Assembly: GCF_019059575.1 (NCBI RefSeq)
Contig: NW_024881592.1
Location: 682,001 to 746,000 of the forward strand
Source of the DNA: Amphibalanus amphitrite
Taxonomy: Eukaryota; Arthropoda; Thecostraca; Balanomorpha; Balanidae
Direction: 5' to 3'
Length of the DNA: 64,000 bases
Below are positions 1-11,194 of this stretch, in pieces. The notes under the pieces are model-generated. The model made no database searches, had not been told where the DNA came from, and was given only the letters and a program-made list of their open reading frames with translations. A program made the position numbers and the translations under genes. Position 1 is the first letter of the stretch. Every line of letters begins with the position of its first letter.

Positions 1-235
1 GGCTATTTGAAGTTTGCGTCTGTGACGCCGAAGTTTGCCGTGCAGGGGTCTAGAAAAATCGACCCTGTGACGTCATCAAGGGGGCTAGGTCCAAATTTTT
101 ACTTCAGAAGATGTAAAATTGATGGGAGAAAAGGTACTGAAAGTTTCGCTTTCCTATCCCTAAGCGTTCGGGAGCTATCGCAAATATTCGCCAGGAGGGG
201 GGGGGGGCGAAAAACTCTGGGCCCGCGAGGGTTAA
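1..235. mobile_element. Right end of a piggyBac-like TTAA element, cut by the window edge
   Basis: The segment ends in GGGCCCGCGAGGGTTAA, with TTAA at 232-235, matching the terminal pattern of the other TTAA elements in this window (AGGGTTAA on the right, TTAACCCT on the left). A G-run lies about 35 bases before the end, as in the family. It also contains a TGACGTCA palindrome near 70. The left end lies outside the window. No transposase reading frame is visible. The assignment rests on the end motif and on resemblance to the complete copies. Confidence 0.55.
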
Positions 236-472
236 TTTTTTCACTGGTGGATCCAAGGGGGCCAGCCGGTTCAAAGGCTTGGTCGGCCCTCTTGGAGGGG
301 TGTGACAAAACTGGACCCCCCCCCCCTTCCCTCTGCAGTAAGACAGCAAGCAAGGTCCACCTCGGACCTTGCAAAGTGGTATGAAATTACGATTTCATGC
401 AATATGTAATTGAGGCAAGTTGAAAATTGAAATAATTTCCAACCACACAACATATTTCCCTCATTATTTCCC

Positions 473-1922
473 TTAAAGGGACTATCCCACCTTTAACCCT
501 AGAACGCCTAGGGGGGGGGGTTGTATCAACCCCCCCCCCTGAGGTTTTTTCGAAGTGCACGCTAAACGGCTTGTCGTAGCGGGCTGAAATTTTCAATACC
601 CTCTGGGGCAACCTTTGCGCATCTTTTGCCGAAAAAATTGATCGGGTCATGTCAGGTCACGGAGTTATGACGTCATAAGAGGTACAGCCTCCGGTCGGAT
701 TTTCACAAACTGAGTGCCAACGCCCGAGGTTTCCTGCCGGTGGTACGGACATCGGTTGATGGATCGTGATGAAACTTCCCATGCATGTTGGGGCAAGTAT
801 TTGCTATCATATGGTATAAGAAATTTGACCGGGTCAGGTCAGGTCACGGAGCTATGACGTCACAAGAGGAACAGCGTCCGGTACTATTTTTGAAAAGCGC
901 CCGAACTACTATTTTGCTAATTCTTGTCACCTCAATGGGAATATGCAGCAATATTAGCTTCTATAGGGAGCAAATGGACCTCCCAAATCCAAAAATACAA
1001 TCAGATTTCAAAAATTTAAATTTTGATTTTTCGAATTTCTGCCGCCGACTGTGACCTTGCCGACTTCCGGCGCTCCCAACGCGCCATTTTTAGAGCTAGG
1101 GAAACGAAATACATACCAAACGATAGAGAATTGATCAAGGAACACGATAGTGAAGGTTTCAAGTCGATATCTCCCACCGTTTTGCCGCAATCGCCGCGGA
1201 AAGTTGAAAAAGTTTGATTTTTTCGGAAAATTTGACCTTTGACCGGTCATAAGTAGGTCAAATGTTGACCTAGGACCAAAAAATATACCACCAATCGCGA
1301 GATCTCGTTGAGAGCCATCCGTTGGTTTTTTCCGCTAAGCTCTACGACCTTCCGTTTCGAAACGCCAGGGGGGGGTCATAACAACCCCCCCCCCCCTGGT
1401 CGTTCTTGTTATGAGAAATGGCCTGGTCGTGCGAGGGTTAACATGGGGTTTGAGTTGAGATAGCCAAGTTTGCGGCGAGGTTCAGAAACCACTATCCGTC
1501 TAGGTTGCAACCCCCGCGGCCTCTTGGTGGTGAAGAAATTCGTTCCCTTCATTTGAAAATGGGCCTTGTACAAGGCCCTATCTTCAACATGGAACGACCG
1601 TTAGTGTGACGTCACCTCGTTTAGTCATTCTGATTTAAATGGGTTTGTTCGTTGAAAAATCGCTTAAAACTTGGTCTGAACTTTGTTGTGGTATCTACAG
1701 AGTAAAAAGAATCAGCTTTATGACAGTAATGTGGCCTGGGGAAGGAGGTAATTTTGGGCTGTGACGTCACATATTTGAAAGTTTGTGTTTGGAATATGGG
1801 AAGCCTAAGATGTTTAATGAAAAATAAATGCCAGAACCGTATTCCTGGTCATCCAATCTATAAAGTCGGGCACAATTTAACTGGTTTTAACAACATTTTA
1901 GAAGGTGGGATAGTCCCTTTAA
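473..1922. mobile_element. TTAA-bounded inverted-repeat element, split by a nested element
   Basis: The ends TTAAAGGGACTATCCCACCT (from 473) and AGGTGGGATAGTCCCTTTAA (to 1922) are inverted copies of each other. A related empty copy lies at 23402-24022 in the opposite orientation. That copy shares the subterminal stretch about a TTGAGTTGAGATAGCC motif, seen here at 1450-1470. Here the element is interrupted at an internal TTAA by the element at 493-1441, and the 23402 copy shows the uninterrupted sequence at the same point. Its right TTAA is shared with the element starting at 1919. It is non-coding and probably a non-autonomous DNA transposon. Confidence 0.8.
493..1441. mobile_element. piggyBac-like non-autonomous element (949 bp) nested at TTAA
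   Basis: It starts TTAACCCTAGAACGCC and ends GTCGTGCGAGGGTTAA, with TTAA at both edges. TTAACCCTAG matches the canonical piggyBac terminus. Just inside each end is a hairpin: about ten Gs, TTG-TAT-CAA, then about ten Cs at 511-540, and a G-run, a TCATAACA loop and a C-run at about 1370-1397. The right end has a second, internal copy of the CCTGGTCGT repeat about 30 bases inside the terminal one, an asymmetry reminiscent of piggyBac. GGTCA repeats and TGACGTCA sites lie near 645-670 and 832-860. No transposase gene is visible. Confidence 0.8.
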
Positions 1923-2131
1923 AGGAAATAGTTCACTTTCACGAAATTATTTTTTTGCAACGGATTTATGATTTTTTATGTTCAAAATAATCAGCAAAGA
2001 AAATAAAACCTTTTTATAACAAAATATTATTTTCTATATTTTCACATAGGAAGAACTTTTCAGTTTCTGTAAGGCACACGCGATCCAGTATGAAAAGAGC
2101 GGTCCCGAAAATTCTTCAGAAACAGAGAAAT

Positions 2132-5100
2132 CAGGGGCGTCGCCGACGGGGGGGTCGGGGGGGTCGTGACCCCCCACTCTTGAAAACTGGGGGTGTCGAC
2201 CCCCCCCCCCCCACTTTTTGCGATGCTGAGTATGCTTTTTTAGCTTTTATGTCAGTGAAGCAGGCGTCAGCAACACCAACAAATACATCAGATTCAAAAT
2301 CGCTTCAAGAGCTCCTTAAAGCCAATTAGCCAATTACCTAAAGGTCAATTAGCTGTGGGCGGGAAACACCAGCACAACAATGTTTTTAAGTAGCCCCCAT
2401 CCTAGTACCTTTTTATCCCTCAAAGGATTGGACGCGCCAAAACTGCCCCGAGCGTTCGTCTGATCGTTTAAAAAAAAAAATGGTCGCAGTCGATTCGTCG
2501 GATCAGTACCTACCTAACTACAAAACTACAAACTAGCCTCAGCCCCATGGCTACCGTCACAACTAGCTGTACAGTGCACATGTAGGGGAAAGGGAGTCAG
2601 ATGGAACCGTCTCGGGCTTTCGCAAAGAAGTCGCGCAAAAAGGAGCCGATTGCAACAAAACTTCCGGTGCGCTCGAGTTAATCACCTATTTAAAATAAAT
2701 CGATATCCCTGATTCAAATAAAGATGACCTTAGTTCACTTTTTCATAACGTGCTTTTAACCCGCGCGGGGCTGGGGGGGGGGTAAATTTTACCCCCCCTC
2801 GCGAATTTTTGCGATATCTCAAAAACGGCGGCGCGCAGCGCCGCCAAACTTTCAGTACCTTTTCTTACATCAATTTGACACCTTCTCTGAAAATTTGAGC
2901 GAAATCCGTCGGAAAATTTTAGAGAAATTGACGTTTTAGTGACATCATGTTCGCCATTTTCGCCTCAAAAACGGCAAAAGTTCAAACGCCGCTAACATCT
3001 TCATTTTTAAAGGAATCAAGACGTAACAAAAAAGCTTATACGTAATTTTACTTTGTCTATCAAATGGCTATCTCGGTTTTTTGAAAATTTTGGATTTTGG
3101 CCTAAATTTTTTCAAAAAACTGATTTTTTTGGGAAAATCATTATAAAATCCAAAATTTTGAGTCTATCGAAAAAACCGGAATATATGTCAGAGAAGTGGT
3201 CTATGTGCACCTACATACCAAATTTTAGAAGAATCGGTTCAAAAATGTGGGAGTTATTCAAAATTGTATGACGTCACGACACACAAAATTTTTGAAAAAT
3301 GACTTTTTTGGAAGTTCTAGACCTCGTACGGAAACAAAAATAGCACCATTCGATTCGCCGTGAAAAACTGCATCAGATAGACACCTTTTTAGGCCTTAAC
3401 AACCAACTTCAAAATTTGACCTCACTTGACCTGACCTTGACCTGACCTCGACCTGAAATTCATCCAGAGGTGGTCCATATCACTTATTGAGTGTGCCTAT
3501 TGAATTCTATGAGTAAAATGACCCATAAAACATGTGTCGCACATGCCCTTTTCTATATTTTGTTTTTTGGTGACCTGACCTGACCTGACCTGACCTTGAC
3601 CTTGACCTCTGAATGATATTGTATGCAACTAATATTGTCTTGGTAGCCTAAGAACACGTTTTGGGCGATCAGTCTCAGTCCATGACTCCATCCTTCGGCA
3701 ACTACGGTGCAAGGCCGATACTGTAGAAACTTGCAATTTGTACCCTTGACCTGACCTTGACCTTGACCTCAAACTTTAAATTAAGTACATGTTTTTAGTA
3801 GTTCGTGATGAGAGCTTTCGATTGGCGTTTGAATTTTCCAAATCGGACCATTAGTTCGGGAGATAACAGGGGGGGTAAAATTTACCCCCCCCCCCAGCCC
3901 CGCGCGTTCGGCTGGAGACCCCAGCCCCGCGCGGGTTAATTGATAGGGTAGTTTTTGGAGCTGATTTTGAACTTAGCGCCCATCTGAACATTTAAGAAGT
4001 AGTTGTGTTGCTTATTCATATAACATGCTAGGAAGCAGTCGGTGGTGGTCATCCACTATTAGGTACTGGTCGATCTGACCTGACCTGATCTACCCCAAAT
4101 GCATGTAGTCATCATCTTCGTTCAAAACTAAGATAACATTCGTAATCAGAACCTCGAAAAACCATCACAACTTACATTCGTTAAGTTCTAGCAGGTTCCG
4201 AGTTTCTCTACTTATTGGCGATGACCTGAGTCCTGAGATGACCCGAAAACTTGTAAACGGGTATCATCGGCTTTCTCTCGTCACGGGCAGCATGCTCTTT
4301 TTTTCCGCAAACCTGTAGATCGATCAGGGGTCGAAAGCATGCCTCAGCGTTAGTTTAGTATACGATATACGTTAGCGACTGGGAAACCACCAATAGAAGG
4401 GCTACAGTGAAGCAGAAAACTATTCGATAGTTCTTTTAACGCTCTTTCGCTAGCTTCGCGTTAGATTTCATCTCAGGTCTATGTTTGGCCCATAAGAAGG
4501 CAAACAGCTAACTGGACAGATTCTGCCGAAACATCTGCTTTGCAATAACTTTCGATTCCGTGAATTTGTATGGTATGTACATATGTTGTCTTGTCACCAC
4601 CGTCTTGATCTCTTTGAGACGCGTCACATGAGTTAAAATTTGACCATTCAGAATTAACGTTAAAACGACCTCAGGTCAACGTTATGTCCTGATCGAAAAA
4701 GGACCTCCTGCTGCATATGAATGGATCCGTGTTGTTGAGCTGAACACTGAACAGTGAACACCTTCCAGGTGCTGTCATCGCTCTACCGCGTCTTCGTCAA
4801 AAGTTGTAGAAAAAAATGCTGGTGGCCATCGATGGACATTTCCACTAATGACCTTTCGAGTCATCACTCGCCATAAGTTGCACCCTGTCCCTGGCAATGA
4901 TGAGCTGATTTGTCATGGCTCCAAAGATATTTTGCGTTTCTGACGAACTTTTTCAAAGCAGGAGGCATTCGTGCTTTTTCTAATTTCTCATTATTTTCTA
5001 ATGATGAGGTCACGTATTTGAACTGCCTTCAGATCATAGATGTAAATCCTCAGTTAGAATCATGAATTGCTGACACGTAGGTATAACCCCATACATTAGG

Positions 5101-5439
5101 TACCTATACAGTGTACCAAATTTCGAAGTTATGGGAGAAAAGCTACAAGAATGGCGAGAGGGGAAAGTTTTTATAGAGGTATACCGTATAACTGAACTTG
5201 ACATGGCGACCTGACCTTAAGTGACCAGTGATAATTTTTACGCAAGTGATGTAGGTAGGTATACCTACCTAATAGGCTATACCAAATTTGGCGGCGCTGC
5301 GCGCCGATTTGTTACACACGCACACACACACATACGCACGCACAAAACTGGGAAGTGTGGCAAAAAAAAACACCCCTACCCATCGAGTGAAGACTAGAAA
5401 CCCGACCCCCCCACTCAAAAATCCGTGGCGACGCCCCTG
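2132..5439. mobile_element. hAT-type transposon with 8-bp target duplication
   Basis: The element begins CAGGGGCGTCGCC and ends GGCGACGCCCCTG, which are inverted copies. It is flanked by identical 8-bp direct repeats AGAGAAAT at 2124-2131 and 5440-5447. An 8-bp duplication with CAGGGGCG-type ends is typical of the hAT superfamily. Subterminal G-runs and C-runs lie at 2148-2213 and 5400-5412. The interior contains the TTAA element at 2756-3939 and otherwise non-coding sequence, including a short CA-rich stretch near 5317-5345. No transposase frame is visible, so it is non-autonomous or badly decayed. Confidence 0.85.
2756..3939. mobile_element. piggyBac-like TTAA element, 1.2-kb subfamily
   Basis: It starts TTAACCCGCGCGGGGCTGG and ends CCAGCCCCGCGCGGGTTAA. 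Both ends carry a G-run/C-run hairpin: core GTAAATTTTAC on the left (about 2770-2806), and its reverse complement GTAAAATTTAC on the right (about 3870-3897). The right end repeats the CCAGCCCCGCGCG motif internally, about 35 bases before the terminal copy. Runs of the 5-bp unit TGACC lie at about 3420-3455, 3571-3606 and 3746-3770. Length and layout match the elements at 25360 and 34695. No coding sequence. Confidence 0.85.
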
Positions 5440-5786
5440 AGAGAAATTATCGCAGCCACCGGCATTTGGGCGATCTGCTCGATCTGATAATGTTCCCCTG
5501 AATGTCCTAATTGATCAGTACGAGAATTTCTCTAGAGTTCTCGTAGATAATTTCTCTAGTTTCTGAAGAATTTTCGGGACCCATGCTCTTTTCATACTGG
5601 ATGGAAATATATGCAAGGCACACATCCTCAACGCAAGACACCTTTTTCGGGACGAGAAATAGAATATCTTTGCCTAGGGTGATCGTTGGGCTGTAAAAGC
5701 TCCTGATTTATGCTCGTCTCAGCCCAAGCTACGGAACTGCTATTCCAGCTCAAAACCCATGTTAAAAAGTGAACTATTTCCTTTAA

Positions 5787-6041
5787 GCAAGGTAATATGT
5801 ATCACTCAATATACCCTGATATGTATTACCTATCAACACATCTACATTCTTGAAGCTGGCGAATAATTAGTAGGTACGCTTCTATGTATGTACATACATA
5901 ACCATGCGTGCATTGAATGAGCAGCAGCTCTTGCATGACACTGCCACCTGGTGCCGATTGAGAGCAACTACTAGTCGATAAGGCTCACCACGATGCCCTT
6001 GAGGCGCTGAGCAGCTTGGAAAGTGAACCTAGCTGTTGTAT
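5787..6041. other. Short unannotated spacer
   Basis: Between the TTAA element ending at 5786 and the 16.5-kb interval starting at 6042 I see no open gene and no repeat. It ends in TGTTGTAT at 6034-6041, the left copy of the duplication flanking the next element. Confidence 0.5.
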
Positions 6042-6053
6042 GATTTTAGGACT

Positions 6054-6389
6054 AAAGTACGTATCGCTAAAGTACGTAGGACAAAAGTACGTATGCAAAT
6101 GTTCGTACGCAAATATACGTAGGCGCTAAAGTTCGTATGCCAAAAGTACGTACGCAAATGTTCGTACGTAAAAGTACGTATGCAAAAGTACGTAGTGCAT
6201 AAAGTACGTATGTCAAAAGTACGTACGCAAATGTTCGTACGCAAAAGTAGGTACGTATGAAAAAGTACGTAGTGCATAAAGTACGTATGCCAAAAGTACG
6301 TACGCAAATGCTCGTACGCAAAAGTACGTATGCAAAAGTACGTAGTGTAAAAAGTACGTATGCCAAAAGTACGTACGCAAATGTTCGTA
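6054..6389. repeat. TACGTA-rich tandem array, left arm
   Basis: The array has repeated units such as GCAAAAGTACGTATG, CCAAAAGTACGTACG and CAAATGTTCGTACG, with a higher-order unit of roughly 70 to 80 bp ending in AGTACGTAGTG. It is interrupted at a TA by the element at 6390 and resumes in phase at 15663. Long open frames across it are by-products of the repeat. Confidence 0.9.
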
Positions 6390-7153
6390 CACTGAAAAAA
6401 TAGTACACCTGGGTTACATTTTTACCACCCGTCATGCAAGATATTTCTATCCGGTTTACACCAGTTTTAGGAGTACTTATACTCTTTTCCTAAAAAAGTG
6501 AGTGCAAAATTACACCTGGGTGCATTACTATTCCATTATAGGAAAGAGAAGTGTACTTTCACTCTTTCATACATTGTACGCTCTGTTTCATAGGGTGCAT
6601 AAATACTCCACTAAGAGTTATTTTCAACGAAGCGTAATTTGACACCAATTGTCTAGTGTAATTCTACTCCATGATTGGTAAGCAGAGTATTTTTAGAACA
6701 TATTCAGAGTAAAATTTCTATCTGAGACATAAAAATATACCGGGCGTCAGGAACGTCTGAAATAAAGCGTACACTGAAAAAATAGTACACCTGGGTTACA
6801 TTTTTACCACCCGTCATGCAAGATATTTCTATCCGGTTTACACCAGTTTTAGGAGTACTTATACTCTTTTCCTAAAAAAGTGAGTGCAAAATTACACCTG
6901 GGTGCATTACTATTCCATTATAGGAAAGAGAAGTGTACTTTCACTCTTTCATACATTGTACGCTCTGTTTCATAGGGTGCATAAATACTCCACTAAGAGT
7001 TATTTTCAACGAAGCGTAATTTGACACCAATTGTCTAGTGTAATTCTACTCCATGATTGGTAAGCAGAGTATTTTTAGAACATATTCAGAGTAAAATTTC
7101 TATCTGAGACATAAAAATATACCGGGCGTCAGGAACGTCTGAAATAAAGCGTA
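6390..7153. repeat. Tandem duplication of the element's 382-bp left end
   Basis: Two copies, 6390-6771 and 6772-7153, look identical base for base. Each starts CACTGAAAAAATAG preceded by TA, so the 9.27-kb element has two potential left termini. The unit contains several ACACCTGGGT/TTTACACC-like motifs that also occur near the right end at 15240-15650. The near-perfect identity implies a recent duplication or an assembly artefact. Confidence 0.9.
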
Positions 7154-7159
7154 AAAGCA

Positions 7160-7366
7160 AACCAGCATGGCGGTGGGGTGGAGTGAAATTACTCTTTGAA
7201 AGTTGATTTTGCACCTATATTTGTAAATTTGCACTATAGGTAGCACGTGCACGCTGCACATGGTTTCCGGTTGCCGCCATTTTCTGGTGTTTCAGTTTGC
7301 GGTTGGTTCTCACTGCTGCAGTGTAAAACGGTGATTTTGCGAAGAGCAACAAGTCGAACTGCGAAG
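7160..7366 (+). promoter_or_regulatory. TATA-less promoter-like region and candidate 5' exon with donor
   Basis: After the duplicated left end comes a GC-richer stretch with GGTTTCCGGTTGCCGCCATT around 7260-7280. This combines an Ets-like TTCCGG with a YY1-like GCCGCCATTTT, a common arrangement at TATA-less promoters. A splice donor follows: GCGAAG at 7361-7366 then GTAAGT. The frame that joins in phase to the exon at 9047 is open through the end of this exon, with a TAG upstream and no in-frame ATG. Either it is untranslated leader, or the start lies in an unrecognised exon between 7373 and 9046. Confidence 0.45.
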
Positions 7367-7617
7367 GTAAGTCAAAGTGTGGATATTGAGATTGAGATGT
7401 GGTGTTAATTCAAATTAGTGTATTGCTATTTAGGGAAAATGATCCAGGAACGCAGCTAAGTGAGGTGTTCAATCAGGGATTTGGCTTCTATTTTAGGTTT
7501 GCAGGCTTCAGCTTCTGCTCAAAATTGTCATCTGTGACATCACAAATCAGTCTTTCCCTATTTACCAGGCCACATTTCTGTCTAGTAAATTTATTTTTTA
7601 ATCTATCACAATAATGC

Positions 7618-8532
7618 TTAACCCTCGCCCGCACATGCCATTTTCCCATCCTAGAACGCACATGGGGGGGGGGGTTGCCACCCCCCCCGCGCCATTTCGT
7701 TCCTGTTGGAGATAGAGCTTAGTAGTAAAGACCAAAAAGATTCTTTGGGAAGAGACGAATCCAATGATACCCAGTTTTACCTTCTCAGGTCAGTCATTGA
7801 CCTTCCAAGTTCCAGGTCAGGTCAAACTAAAAAATGTTGCTGTTTTGGGTCACCGTTGGATATCAAGTGCGCTGCTTATCAGATACCGATGACGATGCTG
7901 TTTTCTGGTGCCAAGCCAGCTAGAACCTCTTTGTCACACTATCCAACCAGAATTTTGCTGCTGAGGTCATTTCAGGTCAAGTTAGGTCAAGGTCAATTAT
8001 ATGTGTTTGTATGTCTGTGTGTGTCTGTGTGTATACTGATGTGTGCACCGATTGTTTTTGGGTCCATATCACATGAAATCATGATCTGAGAAGCTTTTAC
8101 CAAAAATGCAGTCAAAAAACTTCACAAAAAGTAAATTCAGCTTGCCTAAAACGCAATTATCTTAGATGACCTAGGTTGACCTTGACCCTGACCTTGACCC
8201 CTGTACATCGTCGAACAACATGTTCCATGATAGGTGGGAGGTAAGACTGGCAAAAAAGGCCGAAATCAGGGTGTCAAAAGCTCACAAGGCCCATGGCAAA
8301 CGCAAGATGTTGAGAATTGGCCATTTGGGTCATGACATGACCTGAAAACAAAGTCATATCTCCAAAACCAAAAATCACAGAAACTTGAAATTTTCAGTGG
8401 ACATCAAGAAAGGATAGACGAGCAGCTATACGAAAAATCAGCCTTCTAGCTATAAAAATGTTGAGTGCAGAGCAAAAAGACTGCCTGGGGGGTGGCAACC
8501 CCCCCCCCCCCCCATGTGCGGGCGAGGGTTAA
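7618..8532. mobile_element. piggyBac-like TTAA element (915 bp), young subfamily, copy 1
   Basis: The ends TTAACCCTCGCCCGCACATG and CATGTGCGGGCGAGGGTTAA are perfect inverted repeats with TTAA at each edge. Hairpins lie just inside: a G-run, TTGCCA and a C-run on the left (7663-7690), and a G-run, TGGCAA and a C-run on the right (8490-8515). The left end has a second internal copy of the GCACATG repeat. AGGTCA and GGTCA repeats are at about 7790-7830 and 7965-7995. It is nearly identical to 42218-43122, so the family was active recently. It lies between the 5' exon and the exon at 9047, that is, in an intron. Apparent reading frames inside are not genes. Confidence 0.92.
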
Positions 8533-9046
8533 ACCACGTTTTAGGCATTTTTCAACGAACAAGTCCATCTAAATGGGACAAAATTAATAGAACATCCCAA
8601 TTCCAAAATGGAGACTCTCACCACCAAATTGGGTTATATCGGCACCAGGAGACTTGTCCCACCAACTTTTCATGCATTTTTATTTTCGAAACCAGTTCGC
8701 AAGACATGTCGAATGTGTTGTGCGGTCAATCTAACTTTTCCAGTTTTCGAGTTACGGTTGCATTTATCCGGTAATGTCCGAAATAGTCAATTTTTGCCTG
8801 GGATTTCCTGTTAAGCGAAAAATGGTCGAGGCAACTTCATGAGTTGTGTTTATATATCACCGAGAGTATGGTTGTTCTGTATTAGCATGTCTTCTTTTAC
8901 TTTTTGGCCTTCAAGCGTGGTATTCTCAATATCACAGTGCGATTTTCTTATCGTTGTATGTGTTTTTAAAGTTATGAATGTACGGGCTGCAGGCAGGATC
9001 ATAGTTAGCAGGTGCCAAGTCCAACCTCCTGTTCCCCTCTTTTCAG

Positions 9047-9185
9047 CTATGGGAGGAACTGGCCCGGATAAGGGGCGTCGAAGAAGACGAGGCGCTGAAG
9101 AAGGAGGTAACTGAAGAGACGCGTCGGCTCTGCCAGGAGTTTGCCAGTCGACTGCTTCTAGGTCTTGATTCCAGACCGAACAGTG
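9047..9185 (+). CDS. Internal exon of a spliced gene of unknown function
   Basis: The exon is preceded by a strong acceptor (CCTCCTGTTCCCCTCTTTTCAG) split here as a pyrimidine tract ending in TTTTCAG at 9046, and followed by donor GTAAGTG from 9186. Reading CTA TGG GAG from 9047 gives 46 open codons plus one base. The product is charged and helix-prone (begins LWEELARIRGVEEDEALKKE) and ends LLLGLDSRPNS. The leftover G joins AC of the exon at 11195 to make an Asp codon, so the phase is conserved. The ATG at 9050 is in another frame and soon hits a stop, so it is not the start. I recognise no family. The gene lies wholly inside the 9.27-kb element. Confidence 0.6.
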
Positions 9186-9246
9186 GTAAGTGTATAATCA
9201 TTCCGTTATAGGAGCGTTCCAGGACAGATCACCAAGGCATGTACTT

Positions 9247-10876
9247 TAGGGTGGGGCGAAAAACACTTTTTGGAAAGTGCTAAGTACATCTAGTGAAAAA
9301 CTTGGGCCATAGTTTCAAATGAACACATGCAAAATCTTAGCCGATCGGTCAAGCATAGACATGAGCGTATTTGCGATGGATGAAGATCTGCAAACGCTTT
9401 CAGGCGTTGCAGTCTCTAATGCTAAGGAGCCGTTGCGATTGGTGTGTAACACCGGAATAAAAGCGATTCGCGAGAAAAGACGAGATCAGTGGACTAATGA
9501 TGGCGTATTTCATCAATAATGAATCCCACGGGCCGGCCCAGGGTCCCTTTATCATCAGCATGGATCCGGATCCTGGATCTACCGGATCCCTGGATACAGG
9601 ATCCGGATGTCTACATATATCCTTATATTAGTTTTCAAAGTCAATGCATAGGCTAATTGTTCATCCGTGTATGCCGAATCCTGGATCCAGTGGATGCCGA
9701 AACCTGGATTCACTGGATCCCAGGATCCAGAATCCAGGTAGCTACATTCGTTCATTTGCTGTGTCATCAGTGATAATGGAGATAGAAATTTGCGGTCCAT
9801 TCCATTCGAGTATCAAGGGAGAAGGTGTGCTAAAGCCGGTGCCGTCCACATATTATCTGACATGGATCATCAATGGCTCATAATGAAGAGAGACAGAGAG
9901 AATCGAGCCGCTGAAGCTACAGTCAGTTCTGATGGCTACAATAAGTGTCCAGCTACATGACGGCTCAGGGCTCACCCTGACGGTAGTGCTGAAGCGGCAC
10001 GAAGAAAACAACCTGTTCAAGGACTAGACACAAGCGGAATCCAGTCAGCTTCAGACTGAAAACGTATTTCATTTCAAGCTGGTGTATCGAAGGCAGCTGA
10101 ACAGCTGAACCGTGTCGTTTGTGCTACCGGAAGCCGAAAGGCATCACCGCGCTGTTGGTCATATCGGCGCAAAGCGGCATGAGGACAACCAGCAGCTGAC
10201 AGCAAATCCCCGCCCAATTCGAGAGGCTGGAGGATCCGCTGATATTGGCGAATGAAGCTGCTCTCAGTATCGAGGGCAAACGTTTAGCCAACCTGTTCTG
10301 CGAGAATTCGTACTTGCAGGCAAATTTCTATCTGCCTTATCACTGATGACACAGCAAATGAACGAATGTAGCTACCTGGATTCTGGTCCTGGGATCCACT
10401 GGATCCAGGTTTCGGCATCCACTGGATCCAGGATTCGGCATCCATGGATGAACAATTAGCCTATGCATTGGCCATTGACTTTGAAAATATAATATAAGGA
10501 TGTATGTAGACACCCGGATCCTGTATCCAGGGATTCGTTAGATCCAGGATCCGGATCCATGTTAATGATAAAGGGACCCTGGGTCGGCCCGTGGGATTCA
10601 GTATTGATGAAATACGCCATCATTAGTCCACTGATCTCGTCTTTTCTCGCGAATCGCTTTTATTCCGGTGTTACACACCAATCGCAACGGCTTCTTAGCA
10701 TTAGAGACTGCAACGCCTGAAAGCGTTTGCAGACCTTCATTCATCGCAAATGCGCTCATGTCTAGGCTTGACCGATCGGCTTAAGATTTTGCATGTGTTC
10801 ATTTGAAACTATGGCCCAAGTTTTTCACTAGTTATACCTTGCACTTTCCGAAAAAAGTGTTTTTCGCCCCACCCTA
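9247..10876. mobile_element. hAT-like element with arms of about 540 bp, intronic
   Basis: The ends TAGGGTGGGGCGAAAAACAC and its inverted copy lie at 9247 and 10876. They are flanked by ATGTACTT (9239-9246) and ATGTACAT (10877-10884), an 8-bp duplication with one mismatch. The arms run to about 9793 and from about 10318, and carry clusters of GGATCC, CTGGATCC and CCGGATCC units (9560-9605, 9675-9735 and their inverted counterparts). The loop of about 520 bp has no recognisable gene. It sits in the intron between the exons at 9047 and 11195; without it that intron would be about 380 bp. Confidence 0.85.
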
Positions 10877-11194
10877 ATGTACATACACCATGGCCCCTTC
10901 CAATTCGCTCAAATTTTGCACCTATGATGCCCTATATAGAACAAAAATTTTGACGTGGTTTTTAGCGCTCAGTCGCAAATGGAAAATGCCGATCGCTAAA
11001 CGCTCGCGCTTGCGTTAAAGGGATATCTCGGAATAGGTTAACTGTTCCACGCCAGGTTATCCAGGAAAACGTTTTTAGTTATCCTCTGGATAGAAACTCC
11101 TCTTCCATCCTCCATTAAAACTTCTGCACCTTGGTGGATAGCGCAACGTTTAAAGTAGCATTGGAATCATCTATATTTCTCTCGCTTTTCACAG

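Larger units (their letters stand above)
1919..5786. mobile_element. TTAA-bounded element with long imperfect inverted repeats, host to two nested insertions
   Basis: The terminal sequence TTAAAGGAAATAGTTCACTT at 1919 is repeated inverted at the right edge ending at 5786. The inverted similarity continues inward: the stretch around 2070-2123 (CCAGTATGAAAAGAGC and GAAAATTCTTCAGAAAC) recurs inverted at about 5560-5630. The element is split by the hAT at 2132-5439. Its left TTAA is also the right TTAA of the 473-1922 element, so one probably inserted at the border of the other. No coding sequence was seen. Confidence 0.75.

Noticed and set aside
6054-6389. CRISPR-like direct repeats
   Set aside because: Units are short, uneven and lack unique spacers of constant size, and the genome is eukaryotic.
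6029-6435. Frames rich in RTFAYVLL-type repeats (also near 15386-15943 and 21859-22592)
   Set aside because: These are translations of the TACGTA arrays.
7706-8089. 127-codon frame and its counterpart at 42447-42680
   Set aside because: Both lie in copies of the same non-coding TTAA element, and the frame is not kept between the copies.
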